A stretch of 64,000 nucleotides of DNA from the NCBI RefSeq assembly GCF_003050785.1, contig NZ_QAOH01000001.1:124001-188000 (forward strand), written 5' to 3'. A program made the position numbers and the translations under genes. Below, one piece after another: positions 35,842 to 44,264 of the stretch. Source of the stretch: Celeribacter persicus. Lineage in GTDB: Bacteria; Pseudomonadota; Alphaproteobacteria; Rhodobacterales; Rhodobacteraceae. Each line of letters starts with the position of its first letter. The first letter of the stretch is position 1. The notes beneath the pieces were generated by a model. It did no database searches and was not told the origin of the DNA. It saw nothing but the letters and a program-made list of their open reading frames with translations.

Positions 35842-36189
35842 TCAGACCAAAGGCGGAGCGCGGGCACAGGCGCGGGGCGGGAGCGTATCATGGCCCTCGG
35901 CGGCAAAACTCAGCGGGGTAAAACGCAGCACCTGCTGCGTCGGCGGTTGCAGGTCGAATGCATCCGCCAGCCCGGCGATCACGCTCAGAGCACAATCGGG
36001 ACAAATGTGACTCGGGCCGATCGGCTGACCATCTGCATCCGTGAGCACGGTGATCGGTCCCGTGCCGGTACAGAGCACCACCGCACCGGAAGCATCGCGC
36101 ATGGTGCCCCGCGCCACGGCCATGGACTGGGACGTGACGATGAGCAGGAACGCGACCAGAACGGCCTTTATCGTGCGGGTGATACGCAT
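35842..36189 (-). CDS. small exported protein with CxxC (DUF2946-like)
   Basis: A 115-residue protein with an N-terminal signal/anchor (TIKAVLVAFLLIVTSQSMAVA) and a mature part containing VVLCTGTG and HICPDCALS. The CPDC pair and the position next to a copper chaperone resemble DUF2946-type proteins found in metal-related clusters. A role in copper handling is inference. It precedes the PCuAC gene in the same direction. Confidence 0.75.
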   Translation of the reverse strand: MRITRTIKAVLVAFLLIVTSQSMAVARGTMRDASGAVVLCTGTGPITVLTDADGQPIGPSHICPDCALSVIAGLADAFDLQPPTQQVLRFTPLSFAAEGHDTLPPRACARAPPLV

Positions 36190-36249
36190 GGTGCAAGCAC
36201 TTTAGCGATCCGCCCACGAAAGAAAAGGGGGCAAATTATGGGGCCGACA

Positions 36250-36287
36250 CAACGAGAAAACCCCGCGAGGCCAACCTCACGGGGTTT
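36250..36287 (-). terminator. intrinsic terminator after rpmB
   Basis: A 13-bp stem (36258-36270 with 36275-36287, one G-T pair on the minus strand) with a 4-base loop, followed on the minus strand by TTTTCTCGTT. Confidence 0.85.
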
Positions 36288-36311
36288 CAAACTATGTCAA
36301 ATCCGAAAGGA

Positions 36312-36599
36312 TTACGCGGCAGCCTGAGCCTTCGCGATGTCTTTCTTGATTTTCAGCGCGTTGTCGGACAACTCGGCATCCTTGGCTTTCGCAAGGAAGG
36401 CGTCAAGACCACCACGGTGGTCGACGGAGCGCAGAGCAGCCGCGGAGATGCGCAGCTTGAAGGAGCGGCCGAGGGTTTCCGAAATCAGCGTCACATCGTT
36501 GAGGTTCGGAAGGAAACGGCGGCGGGTTCTGTTTTTGGCGTGGCTGACATTGTTGCCAGTCATCGGGCCTTTACCGGTCAGTTCGCAACGACGCGACAT
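36312..36599 (-). CDS. rpmB: 50S ribosomal protein L28
   Basis: A 95-residue L28 starting [20 protein letters not shown], the standard N-terminus, followed by the basic [11 protein letters not shown]. It stands alone with its own terminator; about 250 bases upstream separate it from meaB, with no other gene in between. Confidence 0.97.
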   Translation of the reverse strand: MSRRCELTGKGPMTGNNVSHAKNRTRRRFLPNLNDVTLISETLGRSFKLRISAAALRSVDHRGGLDAFLAKAKDAELSDNALKIKKDIAKAQAAA

Positions 36600-36849
36600 G
36601 GGTTCATCCTCGTTTCTACTTTCGAAAGCAAAGCTCTCGCAGTTTAAAAGACTCGTTTCCGTCTTATTCGGCCCTCTTTTACGCGCCCCCGCCCCGGACG
36701 CAAGTCCGAAAAGTGGCGGGAAACACGGGAAAAGACCGATTTTCAACAGAAAAGGACACAGCAATCAAGCCGCGCCCGAAATTCAGTTCGCGGTGCATAG
36801 GCGATCCGGGGAGAATCGTCAAGTCCAATCCAATGCCTAGAGACTCGAC

Positions 36850-37827
36850 CTAGGCATCCTTGAGCGCCCTGAGCACATCCGCCGCCGCATGACCCGGCGT
36901 GATCTCCCCCTTGGACACCTTGCGCGCCAGCCCTGCGATCATCGACTTGAGGGGCTCTTTCTCAAGCTGCGACAACAGCCCGTGCCGAATATCCTGCGCG
37001 AACCAGTATTCCGCCTGCTCGGAGCGGCGTTTGTCAAAAAATCCGTTCTCCCGACGCCAGTCCGCCAGCGTGTTCATCTCGCCCCAGGCCTCTAGCAGGC
37101 CTTTTTCCTCGATGGCGGAGACGGTCATCGCCTTGGGGAAATCCTTCGGGTCTTGCGGGCGTTTGCGAATGAGCCGGAGCGCGCCCGCATAATCGGCACA
37201 GGTGCGTTGCGCCGCCGGTTTGAGATCGCCATCCGCCTTGTTCACAAGGATCAGGTCGGCCATTTCCATGATGCCGCGCTTGACGCCCTGCAACTCGTCG
37301 CCCCCCGCAGGCGCCAGGAGCAAAAGGAAGAGATCGGACATCTCGGAAACCACGGTCTCCGACTGCCCCACGCCCACGGTTTCAATCAGAATGAGATCAT
37401 AGCCAGCGGCCTCACAGAGCGCCACCGCTTCGCGCGTGCGCCGCGCCACACCGCCCAACTCAGACTGCGAAGGCGAAGGCCGGATGAAGGCGTTCTTCTC
37501 CCGCGACAGCAATTCCATGCGTGTCTTGTCCCCAAGGATAGAGCCGCCCGAACGCGACGAAGACGGGTCCACGGCCAGCACCGCAACCTTAAGCCCCTGC
37601 CGGATCAGCATCATGCCGAAGCTCTCAATAAAGGTGGATTTGCCCACCCCCGGCGTCCCCGACAACCCGAGCCGAAGCGCCTGACGCCCGCTCTTGCCGA
37701 CTTCTTCCATCAGTTCGATCGCCTGCGCCCGGTGATCGTCCCGCACGCTTTCGACCAGCGTGATGGCACGGGCCAGAGCGCGACGGTTCCCGGCGATGAC
37801 CTGTTCGGCAAGTTGTTTGACATCCAT
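36850..37827 (-). CDS. meaB: methylmalonyl-CoA mutase-associated GTPase
   Basis: G3E-family GTPase that protects and reactivates B12-dependent methylmalonyl-CoA mutase. P-loop LSGTPGVGKST, the DPSSSRSGGSILGDKTRM segment, ETVGVGQSE (switch) and VNKADGD (NKxD) are all present. GGAGGAGG precedes two ATGs; the one at 37827 (MDVKQLAEQV) has proper spacing and gives 325 residues, while the one at 37836 touches the site. It points to a propionyl-CoA-methylmalonyl-CoA-succinyl-CoA route, consistent with prpE, though the mutase itself is outside the window. Confidence 0.94.
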   Translation of the reverse strand: MDVKQLAEQVIAGNRRALARAITLVESVRDDHRAQAIELMEEVGKSGRQALRLGLSGTPGVGKSTFIESFGMMLIRQGLKVAVLAVDPSSSRSGGSILGDKTRMELLSREKNAFIRPSPSQSELGGVARRTREAVALCEAAGYDLILIETVGVGQSETVVSEMSDLFLLLLAPAGGDELQGVKRGIMEMADLILVNKADGDLKPAAQRTCADYAGALRLIRKRPQDPKDFPKAMTVSAIEEKGLLEAWGEMNTLADWRRENGFFDKRRSEQAEYWFAQDIRHGLLSQLEKEPLKSMIAGLARKVSKGEITPGHAAADVLRALKDA

Positions 37828-37955
37828 GCTCTTCATCCTCCTCCGAACCACTTTCGGGCCCTCTGGCATGTTTTCCCGCAGGTGTCGCGCAATGTCCAGC
37901 CCAGCCCCCTTCATACCCCTTTTCGCGCCCTGAGCTTTCGCGCATAAGACATCGC

Positions 37956-40370
37956 ATGTTCACACCGCGCCTGCCCATTGATGATGTTCTGGACGATCTG
38001 ACTGCTGCGCTTCGTTCCGAAGGACGTGCCGTGCTCATGGCGCCCCCCGGCGCCGGGAAGACAACCCGTGTGCCTCTGGCGCTTTTGCCGGAAGTCGAAG
38101 GAAAGATCGTCATGCTGGAGCCGCGCCGTCTGGCGACGCGGTCGGCGGCGGAACACATGGCGGAAACGCTGGGCGAGCGCGCAGGCGAGACGGTGGGCTA
38201 TCGTATCCGGGGCGAGGCGAAAGTGTCGAAGGCCACGCGGATTGAGGTGGTGACCGAAGGAATTCTGACACGAATGCTGCAATCCGATCCGGAACTGAGT
38301 GGGATCGGGGCCGTGATTTTTGACGAATTCCACGAACGCAGCCTGAACGCCGATCTCGGGCTGGCGCTGACATGGGAGGTGCGGCAGGCGCTGCGGGGCG
38401 ACCTTGTGCTGATCGTCATGTCCGCCACGCTGGACGCCGACCCGGTGGCCGCGCTTCTGGACAATGCCCCGGTAGTCCGCTCCGAAGGTCGCGCCTTCCC
38501 GGTGGAAACCCGCTGGCTCGACGCCCCTCTGGCCAAGACCCAACGGCTTGAACAGTCCATCGCGGACCTGACGCTGCGCGCCATAAATGAAGCCCCCGGT
38601 TCCGCCCTCGTCTTTCTGCCCGGAGAGGGGGAAATTCGCCGCGTCCAGACGCTTCTGGAAGGGCGCGTCCCCGGCGATTGCGCGATCCGTCCTCTGTTCG
38701 GGGCGATGAAATTCGCGGATCAGCGCGCCGCCATCACCCCCGCCAAAGACGGGCGCAAAATCGTGCTCGCCACCTCGATCGCGGAAACCTCGCTGACCAT
38801 CGAGGACGTGCGCATCGTGGTAGATGCCGGGCGGGCGCGCCGGGCACGGTTCGATCCGGGGTCCGGCATGTCGCGCCTTGTGACCGAACGGGTCTCGCGT
38901 GCCGAGGCCGAACAACGCCGGGGTCGCGCAGGTCGCGTCTCCGAAGGGGTGTGTTACCGGCTGTGGACCAAGGGGGAAGAAGGCGCCCTGCCCGCCTTTG
39001 CGCCCGCCGAAATCGAAACAGCGGATCTCACCGGGCTGGCACTGGAACTGGCGCTTTGGGGGGCTCAGGAGGGGGAACTGGCCTTTCTCACACCACCACC
39101 CACCGGACCTCTGGCGGAGGCGCGCGCGCTGCTGCACGGCCTTGGCGCGCTGGATACCGAGGGGAGGATCACGGCGCACGGCAAGGCTTTGGCGGCGAAA
39201 CCTCTGCACCCAAGACTTGCACATATGCTGCAAATAGCAGGGCCACAGGCCGCTGATCTCGCCGCCTTGTTGAACGAACGCGATCCTCTGCGGGGGGCGG
39301 GCGTCGATCTGTCGCTGCGGATACGCGCGCTGACATCCCCCGACACTGCCGATCGCGGGGTGATCGAGCGTGTGAAACAGGAGGCCAGACGACTCCGGCA
39401 GGGACTGCCGCAGGCGGCTCCCATGAACCTTGGCGAAATGGCCGCGCTTGCTTACCCGGACCGGATCGGGCTGCGCCGCCCCGGCGATCAGCCGCGCTAC
39501 CTGCTGTCCGGTGGCAAAGGCGCGGTGATTCCCGAGAGCGACGATCTAGCCTCCGCGCGGCTTATCGTGGTCACAGATACCGACGGGGCCGCGCGGGATG
39601 CAAAAATCCGGCAGGCTGCCCAGATCAGCGAAAGCGAGCTGCGCGGGCTGTATGGCGATCAGATCGGTTGGGTCGAAGTCTGTGACTGGGACAAGCGCGA
39701 GAGGCGCGTGGTGGCACGACGGCGCGAGATGTTCGGCGCGCTGATCCTCGATGACCGGCAATGGAAAGACGCCCCGCCGGAAGCCATCGCACACGGGGCG
39801 CTGGTTGGGCTGCGACAGATCGGCCTGCCATGGACAGATGCGGCAAAACGCTTTGCCGCCCGTGTGGCGCTGATGGCCGGGGACTATCCCGATATGTCGG
39901 AGGCGGCGCTGATGGAGCGCCTCGAAGATTGGCTCCTGCCCTATCTCAAAGGTGCGAAGACGGAGGCGCAGTTGCGTGCCCTCGACATCACGGACGCGTT
40001 GCGCGGGATGCTCGACTGGGACCAGATGCAGCGGCTCGACCGCGAAGTGCCCGGCGCGTTTAAAAGCCCCGTCGGGCGGAAATTGCCTATTGATTATTCG
40101 GGGGAACATCCGGAGGTCACCGGGCGGTTGCAGGAGTTTTTCGGCACAAAAGTGCACCCAACCGTGGGACCGAAACGCGTGCCCTTGAAAGTGGTTCTCA
40201 CCTCTCCCGCCCATCGCCCGGTTCAGGTGACGATGGACCTGCCGAATTTCTGGAAAACCTCCTATGCGGATGTGCGCAAGGACATGCGCGGGCGCTATCC
40301 GAAACACCCATGGCCCGAGGACCCGACCGAGGCCGATCCGACGCTTCGCACCAAACCGCGGGGGACGTGA
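37956..40370 (+). CDS. hrpB: ATP-dependent helicase HrpB
   Basis: An 804-residue DEAH-type helicase. Walker A is MAPPGAGKTTRV near residue 30, Walker B reads DEFHE (FDEFHERSLNADL), SATLDADP is motif III, and QRRGRAGR is motif VI. The C-terminal HrpB extension (PIDYSGEHP and PNFWKTSYADVRKDMRGRYPKHP) is present. It is divergent from meaB. The molecular role of HrpB in most bacteria is poorly defined; RNA metabolism is assumed. Confidence 0.95.
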   Translation: MFTPRLPIDDVLDDLTAALRSEGRAVLMAPPGAGKTTRVPLALLPEVEGKIVMLEPRRLATRSAAEHMAETLGERAGETVGYRIRGEAKVSKATRIEVVTEGILTRMLQSDPELSGIGAVIFDEFHERSLNADLGLALTWEVRQALRGDLVLIVMSATLDADPVAALLDNAPVVRSEGRAFPVETRWLDAPLAKTQRLEQSIADLTLRAINEAPGSALVFLPGEGEIRRVQTLLEGRVPGDCAIRPLFGAMKFADQRAAITPAKDGRKIVLATSIAETSLTIEDVRIVVDAGRARRARFDPGSGMSRLVTERVSRAEAEQRRGRAGRVSEGVCYRLWTKGEEGALPAFAPAEIETADLTGLALELALWGAQEGELAFLTPPPTGPLAEARALLHGLGALDTEGRITAHGKALAAKPLHPRLAHMLQIAGPQAADLAALLNERDPLRGAGVDLSLRIRALTSPDTADRGVIERVKQEARRLRQGLPQAAPMNLGEMAALAYPDRIGLRRPGDQPRYLLSGGKGAVIPESDDLASARLIVVTDTDGAARDAKIRQAAQISESELRGLYGDQIGWVEVCDWDKRERRVVARRREMFGALILDDRQWKDAPPEAIAHGALVGLRQIGLPWTDAAKRFAARVALMAGDYPDMSEAALMERLEDWLLPYLKGAKTEAQLRALDITDALRGMLDWDQMQRLDREVPGAFKSPVGRKLPIDYSGEHPEVTGRLQEFFGTKVHPTVGPKRVPLKVVLTSPAHRPVQVTMDLPNFWKTSYADVRKDMRGRYPKHPWPEDPTEADPTLRTKPRGT

Positions 40371-40385
40371 AAAGCTTTTATTAAA

Positions 40386-40428
40386 GCGCCCCACCTTTAA
40401 CCTGAGCTATCAGATAAAGGCGGGGCGC
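40386..40428. terminator. long hairpin downstream of hrpB
   Basis: A 14-bp stem with one mismatch (40386-40399 with 40415-40428) and a 15-base loop. No T-run follows on the plus strand, while an A/T-rich stretch flanks it on the left. Possible terminator or transcript end for either convergent gene. Confidence 0.5.
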
Positions 40429-40454
40429 GCGCAACACTCATATCTTGCACTGCG

Positions 40455-40490
40455 TTTCGCCAAAAGCTGTGTCTCAGGTTTTTGGCGGAA
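40455..40490. terminator. hairpin with CGCCAAAA/TTTTGGCG stem
   Basis: An 8-bp perfect stem (40458-40465 with 40480-40487), extendable by three pairs, between the convergent hrpB and trkH genes. It may be a second bidirectional transcript end. Confidence 0.45.
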
Positions 40491-40502
40491 CGCTTTAAAG
40501 AC

Positions 40503-40564
40503 TGTGACAGCGTTCCGGGAGAAATGTGACAGCGTTTTAACCTTTGCAGCACGGTTTATGACAG
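40503..40564 (-). promoter_or_regulatory. three PHO-box-like half-sites between convergent genes
   Basis: TGTGACAG occurs at 40503-40510 and, inside an identical TGTGACAGCGTT, at 40525-40532; TATGACAG follows at 40557-40564. Read on the minus strand these are CTGTCACA/CTGTCATA, the PhoB half-site. The first two are 22 bases apart, two 11-base units. They lie downstream of both neighbouring genes, so a regulatory role is unclear. Confidence 0.3.
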
Positions 40565-40575
40565 CCTGTTAAGGA

Positions 40576-42003
40576 TTAGCGCGAGATCACCAGCTCCCGC
40601 CAGAAGAGCGGCGCGAACAGCGCGTAGACCGTCGCCATCTCCAGTCGCCCGAGATACATACCGAAGGTCAACACCAGTTTCGAAGGCGTGTTGAGCGTCG
40701 CGAAGTTGCCCGCCGGCCCGATGACATCGCCCACGCCCGGCCCGACATTCGCGAGTGCCGTAAGCGCGCCCGAGAGAGCGGTGGACATATCGAGACCGAA
40801 AAAGCTCAAGAGCGAAGCGAGCACGCCGAAGGTGGCCGCGTAAAGCACGAAAAAGGCGATCACGCCGGAAAGCGCATCGGGAGCCACCGGACGGCCCTCG
40901 TATTTCACGAAAGTGACGCGGTGCGGGGCATAGCTTTGCCGGATCTGCGCCTTGAGCGCCCGAAATGCCACGAGCCAGCGCATCGCCTTGGCACCACCGG
41001 CAGTCGAGCCGGTGGACCCGCCCGCCGCCGTCAGGACAACGAAGGCCGCTACGGCAAAGGGTCCCCAAAGCGTGTAGTCTGTGGTCGCATAGCCGGTGGT
41101 TGTGACGACGGAAATCACATTAAAGGCCACCAGACGCAGCGCATCGAACACCCCCTCGCCCCGCGAGATCATCAGCCAGAGCGAGAGAACCGCGATGCTC
41201 AGGCTCAGCGAAATCAGCATCGCCGTCACCTGTTCGGATTTCCAGCGCCCATGCCGTACCCCCCGGATATACCAAGAAAACGGCAAGGCTCCGCAGAGCA
41301 TAAACAGCGTGCAGGTCCATTGCAGAAAGGCACTGTTGAAATGACCGAAGGAGGCGTCATACCCCGAATAGCCACCCGTCGAGAGCGTGGTCATGGCATG
41401 GGTTACGGCGTCAAACGGTGACATGCCGCCCAGGAAGTAGAGCAGCCCGCAGATCGCGATCAGCGCGAAGTAAATCTGCAAGGTGGCGGAGGCGAACATG
41501 GTGGCGTTGCGCAATTCGCGCTCGCCGGTCTCGGAACTTTCCGACCGGAAAAGCTGCATGCCACCGACCTTGAGAATCGGCAAAAGTGCGATACCGGTGA
41601 CAATGAAGCCAACGCCCCCCACCGCCTGAAGCATGGCGCGCCAGAGGATGATGCCACGGGGCGTGTCATCAAGGCCCGACATGACGGTGGAGCCGGTGGT
41701 GGTAATGCCGGACATGGCCTCGAAAAACGCATCGGTCAGCGACAGATCATAGGCGTAAAGCGGCAACGCGCCGCAAAGCGCGGCCACCATCCAGACCGAG
41801 GAGGTCAAAAGAAAGGTGTGCAGCGGACGCAGATCTTCCGTGCGCGGCGAAGAGGCAAGTGCAAGAACGCCGCCTATGAAGCCGGACAGAAGTGCGACCT
41901 CTTCGAAAATCATCGAGGTCTCGGGAAAGATCAGCGCGACGACCCCCATGAGGGCGGCGAAGAAGACCATGACCAGACCGTTGATGAAGATGACGAAACT
42001 CAT
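40576..42003 (-). CDS. trkH: TrkH family potassium uptake protein
   Basis: A 475-residue channel-like subunit with four repeated membrane-pore-membrane units. The selectivity-filter Gly residues are visible in SGITTTGSTVM, TTLSTGGYSG, SVVTTTGYAT and ALANVGPGVG. It works with the NAD-binding TrkA protein, which is not in this window. Monocistronic, between gnd and hrpB. Confidence 0.95.
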   Translation of the reverse strand: MSFVIFINGLVMVFFAALMGVVALIFPETSMIFEEVALLSGFIGGVLALASSPRTEDLRPLHTFLLTSSVWMVAALCGALPLYAYDLSLTDAFFEAMSGITTTGSTVMSGLDDTPRGIILWRAMLQAVGGVGFIVTGIALLPILKVGGMQLFRSESSETGERELRNATMFASATLQIYFALIAICGLLYFLGGMSPFDAVTHAMTTLSTGGYSGYDASFGHFNSAFLQWTCTLFMLCGALPFSWYIRGVRHGRWKSEQVTAMLISLSLSIAVLSLWLMISRGEGVFDALRLVAFNVISVVTTTGYATTDYTLWGPFAVAAFVVLTAAGGSTGSTAGGAKAMRWLVAFRALKAQIRQSYAPHRVTFVKYEGRPVAPDALSGVIAFFVLYAATFGVLASLLSFFGLDMSTALSGALTALANVGPGVGDVIGPAGNFATLNTPSKLVLTFGMYLGRLEMATVYALFAPLFWRELVISR

Positions 42004-42090
42004 GCGCGTCTCACATATGGCCCGAAGAGTCGGGCGTCATGAGATTGGAGAAACCACAAAACCCCGTCTCCATGCAAGGGCCGGGTCTCG

Positions 42091-43512
42091 TCAGCTATGC
42101 GCCACCGCGCCCGCCCACGGTCCGTGCCGGTCCGCACCGCCATCAATCCGCGCAAACCCGTGAGCACCGAAGAAATCACGCTGCGCCTGAATGAGATCGG
42201 CGGTACCACGGCTCTGACGCATCGTGTCGAAATAGGCGAGCGCGTTGGCGAAGGCCGGAACCGGAAGCCCTGCGGAAGCGGCATAGGAGACGGTATGGCG
42301 CAGCGCCCGCGCACCCTCGCGGATCAACCCGGCGAAACGCGGCGCAAAGATGAGCTGGCCCTGCGGCAACCCTTCGCGGATCGCAGCGGCCATATCGTCG
42401 AGCAGGGCCGAGCGAATGATGCAGCCCTCGCGCCAGACCTCTGCGGCGGAGGCAAGATCAAGGTTCCACTCATATTCCCCGGAGGCGGCGGAAAGGATTT
42501 TGAAACCCTGATCGTAGGCGATGATCTTTGCCGCCAGAAGCGCCTGTTCCAGTTCCCTGTCCGACGGGATCAGCAGTGGATCGGAGGCCAGATCGTCAAA
42601 CAGCGCCGCGCCCTCCTCCCGCGTGGCTTTCTCCGACGACCAGGATCGCGCGGCAACGGCGGCCTCAATGGTGGAGGGCGACTGGCCCAGCCTGAGCGCC
42701 TCGATCACGGTCCAGCGACCGGTGCCCTTTTGCCCCGCCATATCGACGATCACATCGACAATGGGCTTGCCGGTTTGCGGATCGGGAGTGCCCAAGACGC
42801 GGCCGGAGATTTCCACCAGATAGGATTTGAGCGGCCCCTTGTTCCAGTCCGCAAACAACGCACCGATTTCGGCGGGCCTGCGCCCTGCCCCGTCGCGCAA
42901 CAGACCATAGACCTCGGCGATCATCTGCATATCGGCATACTCGATCCCGTTGTGAACGGTCTTGACGAAATGCCCCGCACCGTCCGGTCCGAAATGCGCG
43001 GCACAGGGAGCACCTTCGTGTTTCGCAGCAATCGCCTCGATGATGTCGCGGATCACGGCATAGCTCTCCGGGTTGCCTCCGATCATGATCGACGGACCGT
43101 GGCGCGCGCCCTCTTCGCCACCCGACACGCCCATACCGATGAAATTGAGCCTCTTCTCGCGCAGCGCAGCCTCACGACGGCGGGTGTCGTGGAAATCGGC
43201 ATTGCCCGCGTCGATGATCATATCGCCGGGTTCCATGAGCGGCGTGAGCGCGTCGATCACCGCATCGACCGCCCCACCTGCCTTGACCATAATGATTACC
43301 GCACGAGGTTTGGCGAGGGAGGCAATCAACGCCTCGTAGGTTTTTGCGGGTACGATCCGCGCACTCAGCGCGCCCGCAGAGGCGACAAAGGCATCGGTCA
43401 CGGAGCCGGCGCGGTTGAACACGGCAACAGGAAAACCGTTTTCGGCAATATTGAGCGAAAGATTGGCGCCCATGACGCCGAGGCCGACAAGACCGATCCG
43501 TGCCTGAGACAT
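42091..43512 (-). CDS. gnd: 6-phosphogluconate dehydrogenase, decarboxylating
   Basis: Third step of the oxidative pentose phosphate pathway, forming ribulose 5-phosphate and NADPH. 473 residues, the long NADP-type form. The Rossmann motif is GLVGLGVMGANLSLNI, NRAG precedes the specificity loop, and the catalytic region has GMGVSGGEEGARHGPS and TVHNGIEYADMQ with the catalytic Lys/His/Asn. AAGGAG precedes the ATG at 43512. Confidence 0.96.
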   Translation of the reverse strand: MSQARIGLVGLGVMGANLSLNIAENGFPVAVFNRAGSVTDAFVASAGALSARIVPAKTYEALIASLAKPRAVIIMVKAGGAVDAVIDALTPLMEPGDMIIDAGNADFHDTRRREAALREKRLNFIGMGVSGGEEGARHGPSIMIGGNPESYAVIRDIIEAIAAKHEGAPCAAHFGPDGAGHFVKTVHNGIEYADMQMIAEVYGLLRDGAGRRPAEIGALFADWNKGPLKSYLVEISGRVLGTPDPQTGKPIVDVIVDMAGQKGTGRWTVIEALRLGQSPSTIEAAVAARSWSSEKATREEGAALFDDLASDPLLIPSDRELEQALLAAKIIAYDQGFKILSAASGEYEWNLDLASAAEVWREGCIIRSALLDDMAAAIREGLPQGQLIFAPRFAGLIREGARALRHTVSYAASAGLPVPAFANALAYFDTMRQSRGTADLIQAQRDFFGAHGFARIDGGADRHGPWAGAVAHS

Positions 43513-43701
43513 GATCTTTCAACTCCTTCTTTTATCCAATGAAGCGCCACGCTCGCATGCGGGATAAGTGCGTTGTTTTTCATGCTCAAAGATATGGCAA
43601 TCCGGCTTTGCGACAAGCTTTTCCCCAAGAAATCTTGCAATTCCCGAAAACTCGCCCTATGTATATACGCAATATAGACATAACAGGCACAAACCCACCT
43701 C

Positions 43702-44160
43702 ATGGCAACCCTGCTCAAATCCGCTTGGACGGGCGTCTTCGACCCGCTGCTGCGCCGGCCCGACCGCGTGCAATCCGCAGCGCTGTGCTGGCGCAAGGGC
43801 AAGAAGGGCAAGGAAGTGCTCCTGATCACCTCACGCGATACTGGACGCTGGATCATCCCGAAAGGCTGGCCCATCGACGGGCTCGACGGGGCAGGCACGG
43901 CGGCACAGGAGGCCTGGGAAGAGGCGGGCGTGAAACCGGCACGGGTCAAACGCGAACCGGTGGGCCTCTATCACTACATCAAGAAGCTCGACAACGGCTT
44001 GCCCGCGCCGGTGGAGACCACAGTCTATCCGATCGAGGTCGATCATCTTGAGGGCGACTTCCCCGAGAAGGGCCAGCGCAAACGTAGCTGGATGAGCCCG
44101 AAACAGGCCGCCGCTCTGGTCGAGGAACCGGAACTCAAAGACCTGCTTCTCGGCTTCTGA
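43702..44160 (+). CDS. Nudix hydrolase with incomplete Nudix box
   Basis: A 152-residue Nudix-fold protein resembling the diphosphoinositol/Ap-n-A hydrolase branch (GRWIIPKGWP). The Nudix helix ends AQEAWEEAGV, matching the R-E-U-x-E-E-x-G-U core except Gln for Arg. The first Glu of the box (G-x5-E) is not evident. The metal-binding E-x-x-E-E is intact, so activity is plausible. The substrate is unknown. It may be transcribed alone; pitA starts about 105 bases after its stop. Confidence 0.88.
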   Translation: MATLLKSAWTGVFDPLLRRPDRVQSAALCWRKGKKGKEVLLITSRDTGRWIIPKGWPIDGLDGAGTAAQEAWEEAGVKPARVKREPVGLYHYIKKLDNGLPAPVETTVYPIEVDHLEGDFPEKGQRKRSWMSPKQAAALVEEPELKDLLLGF

Positions 44161-44233
44161 CCACCCACGTCTCCCCCGGAACCACTCCGAAAGGCTTGCA
44201 ATGCAGGGCCGGGCACGGTAGCGCTGCGCCGCT

Positions 44234-44252
44234 TGTAACAGTTTTATGACAG
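44234..44252 (-). promoter_or_regulatory. PHO-box-like site before the phosphate transporter
   Basis: Read on the minus strand the site is CTGTCAT-AAAA-CTGTTAC, two PhoB half-sites with the canonical 4-base spacer and one or two mismatches. It ends 12 bases before the PiT start codon and abuts its ribosome-binding site. That location suits repression by PhoB, as described for the orfA-pit operon of Sinorhizobium meliloti. The PhoB link is inference. Confidence 0.55.
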
Positions 44253-44264
44253 AGCGGAGCGTCG

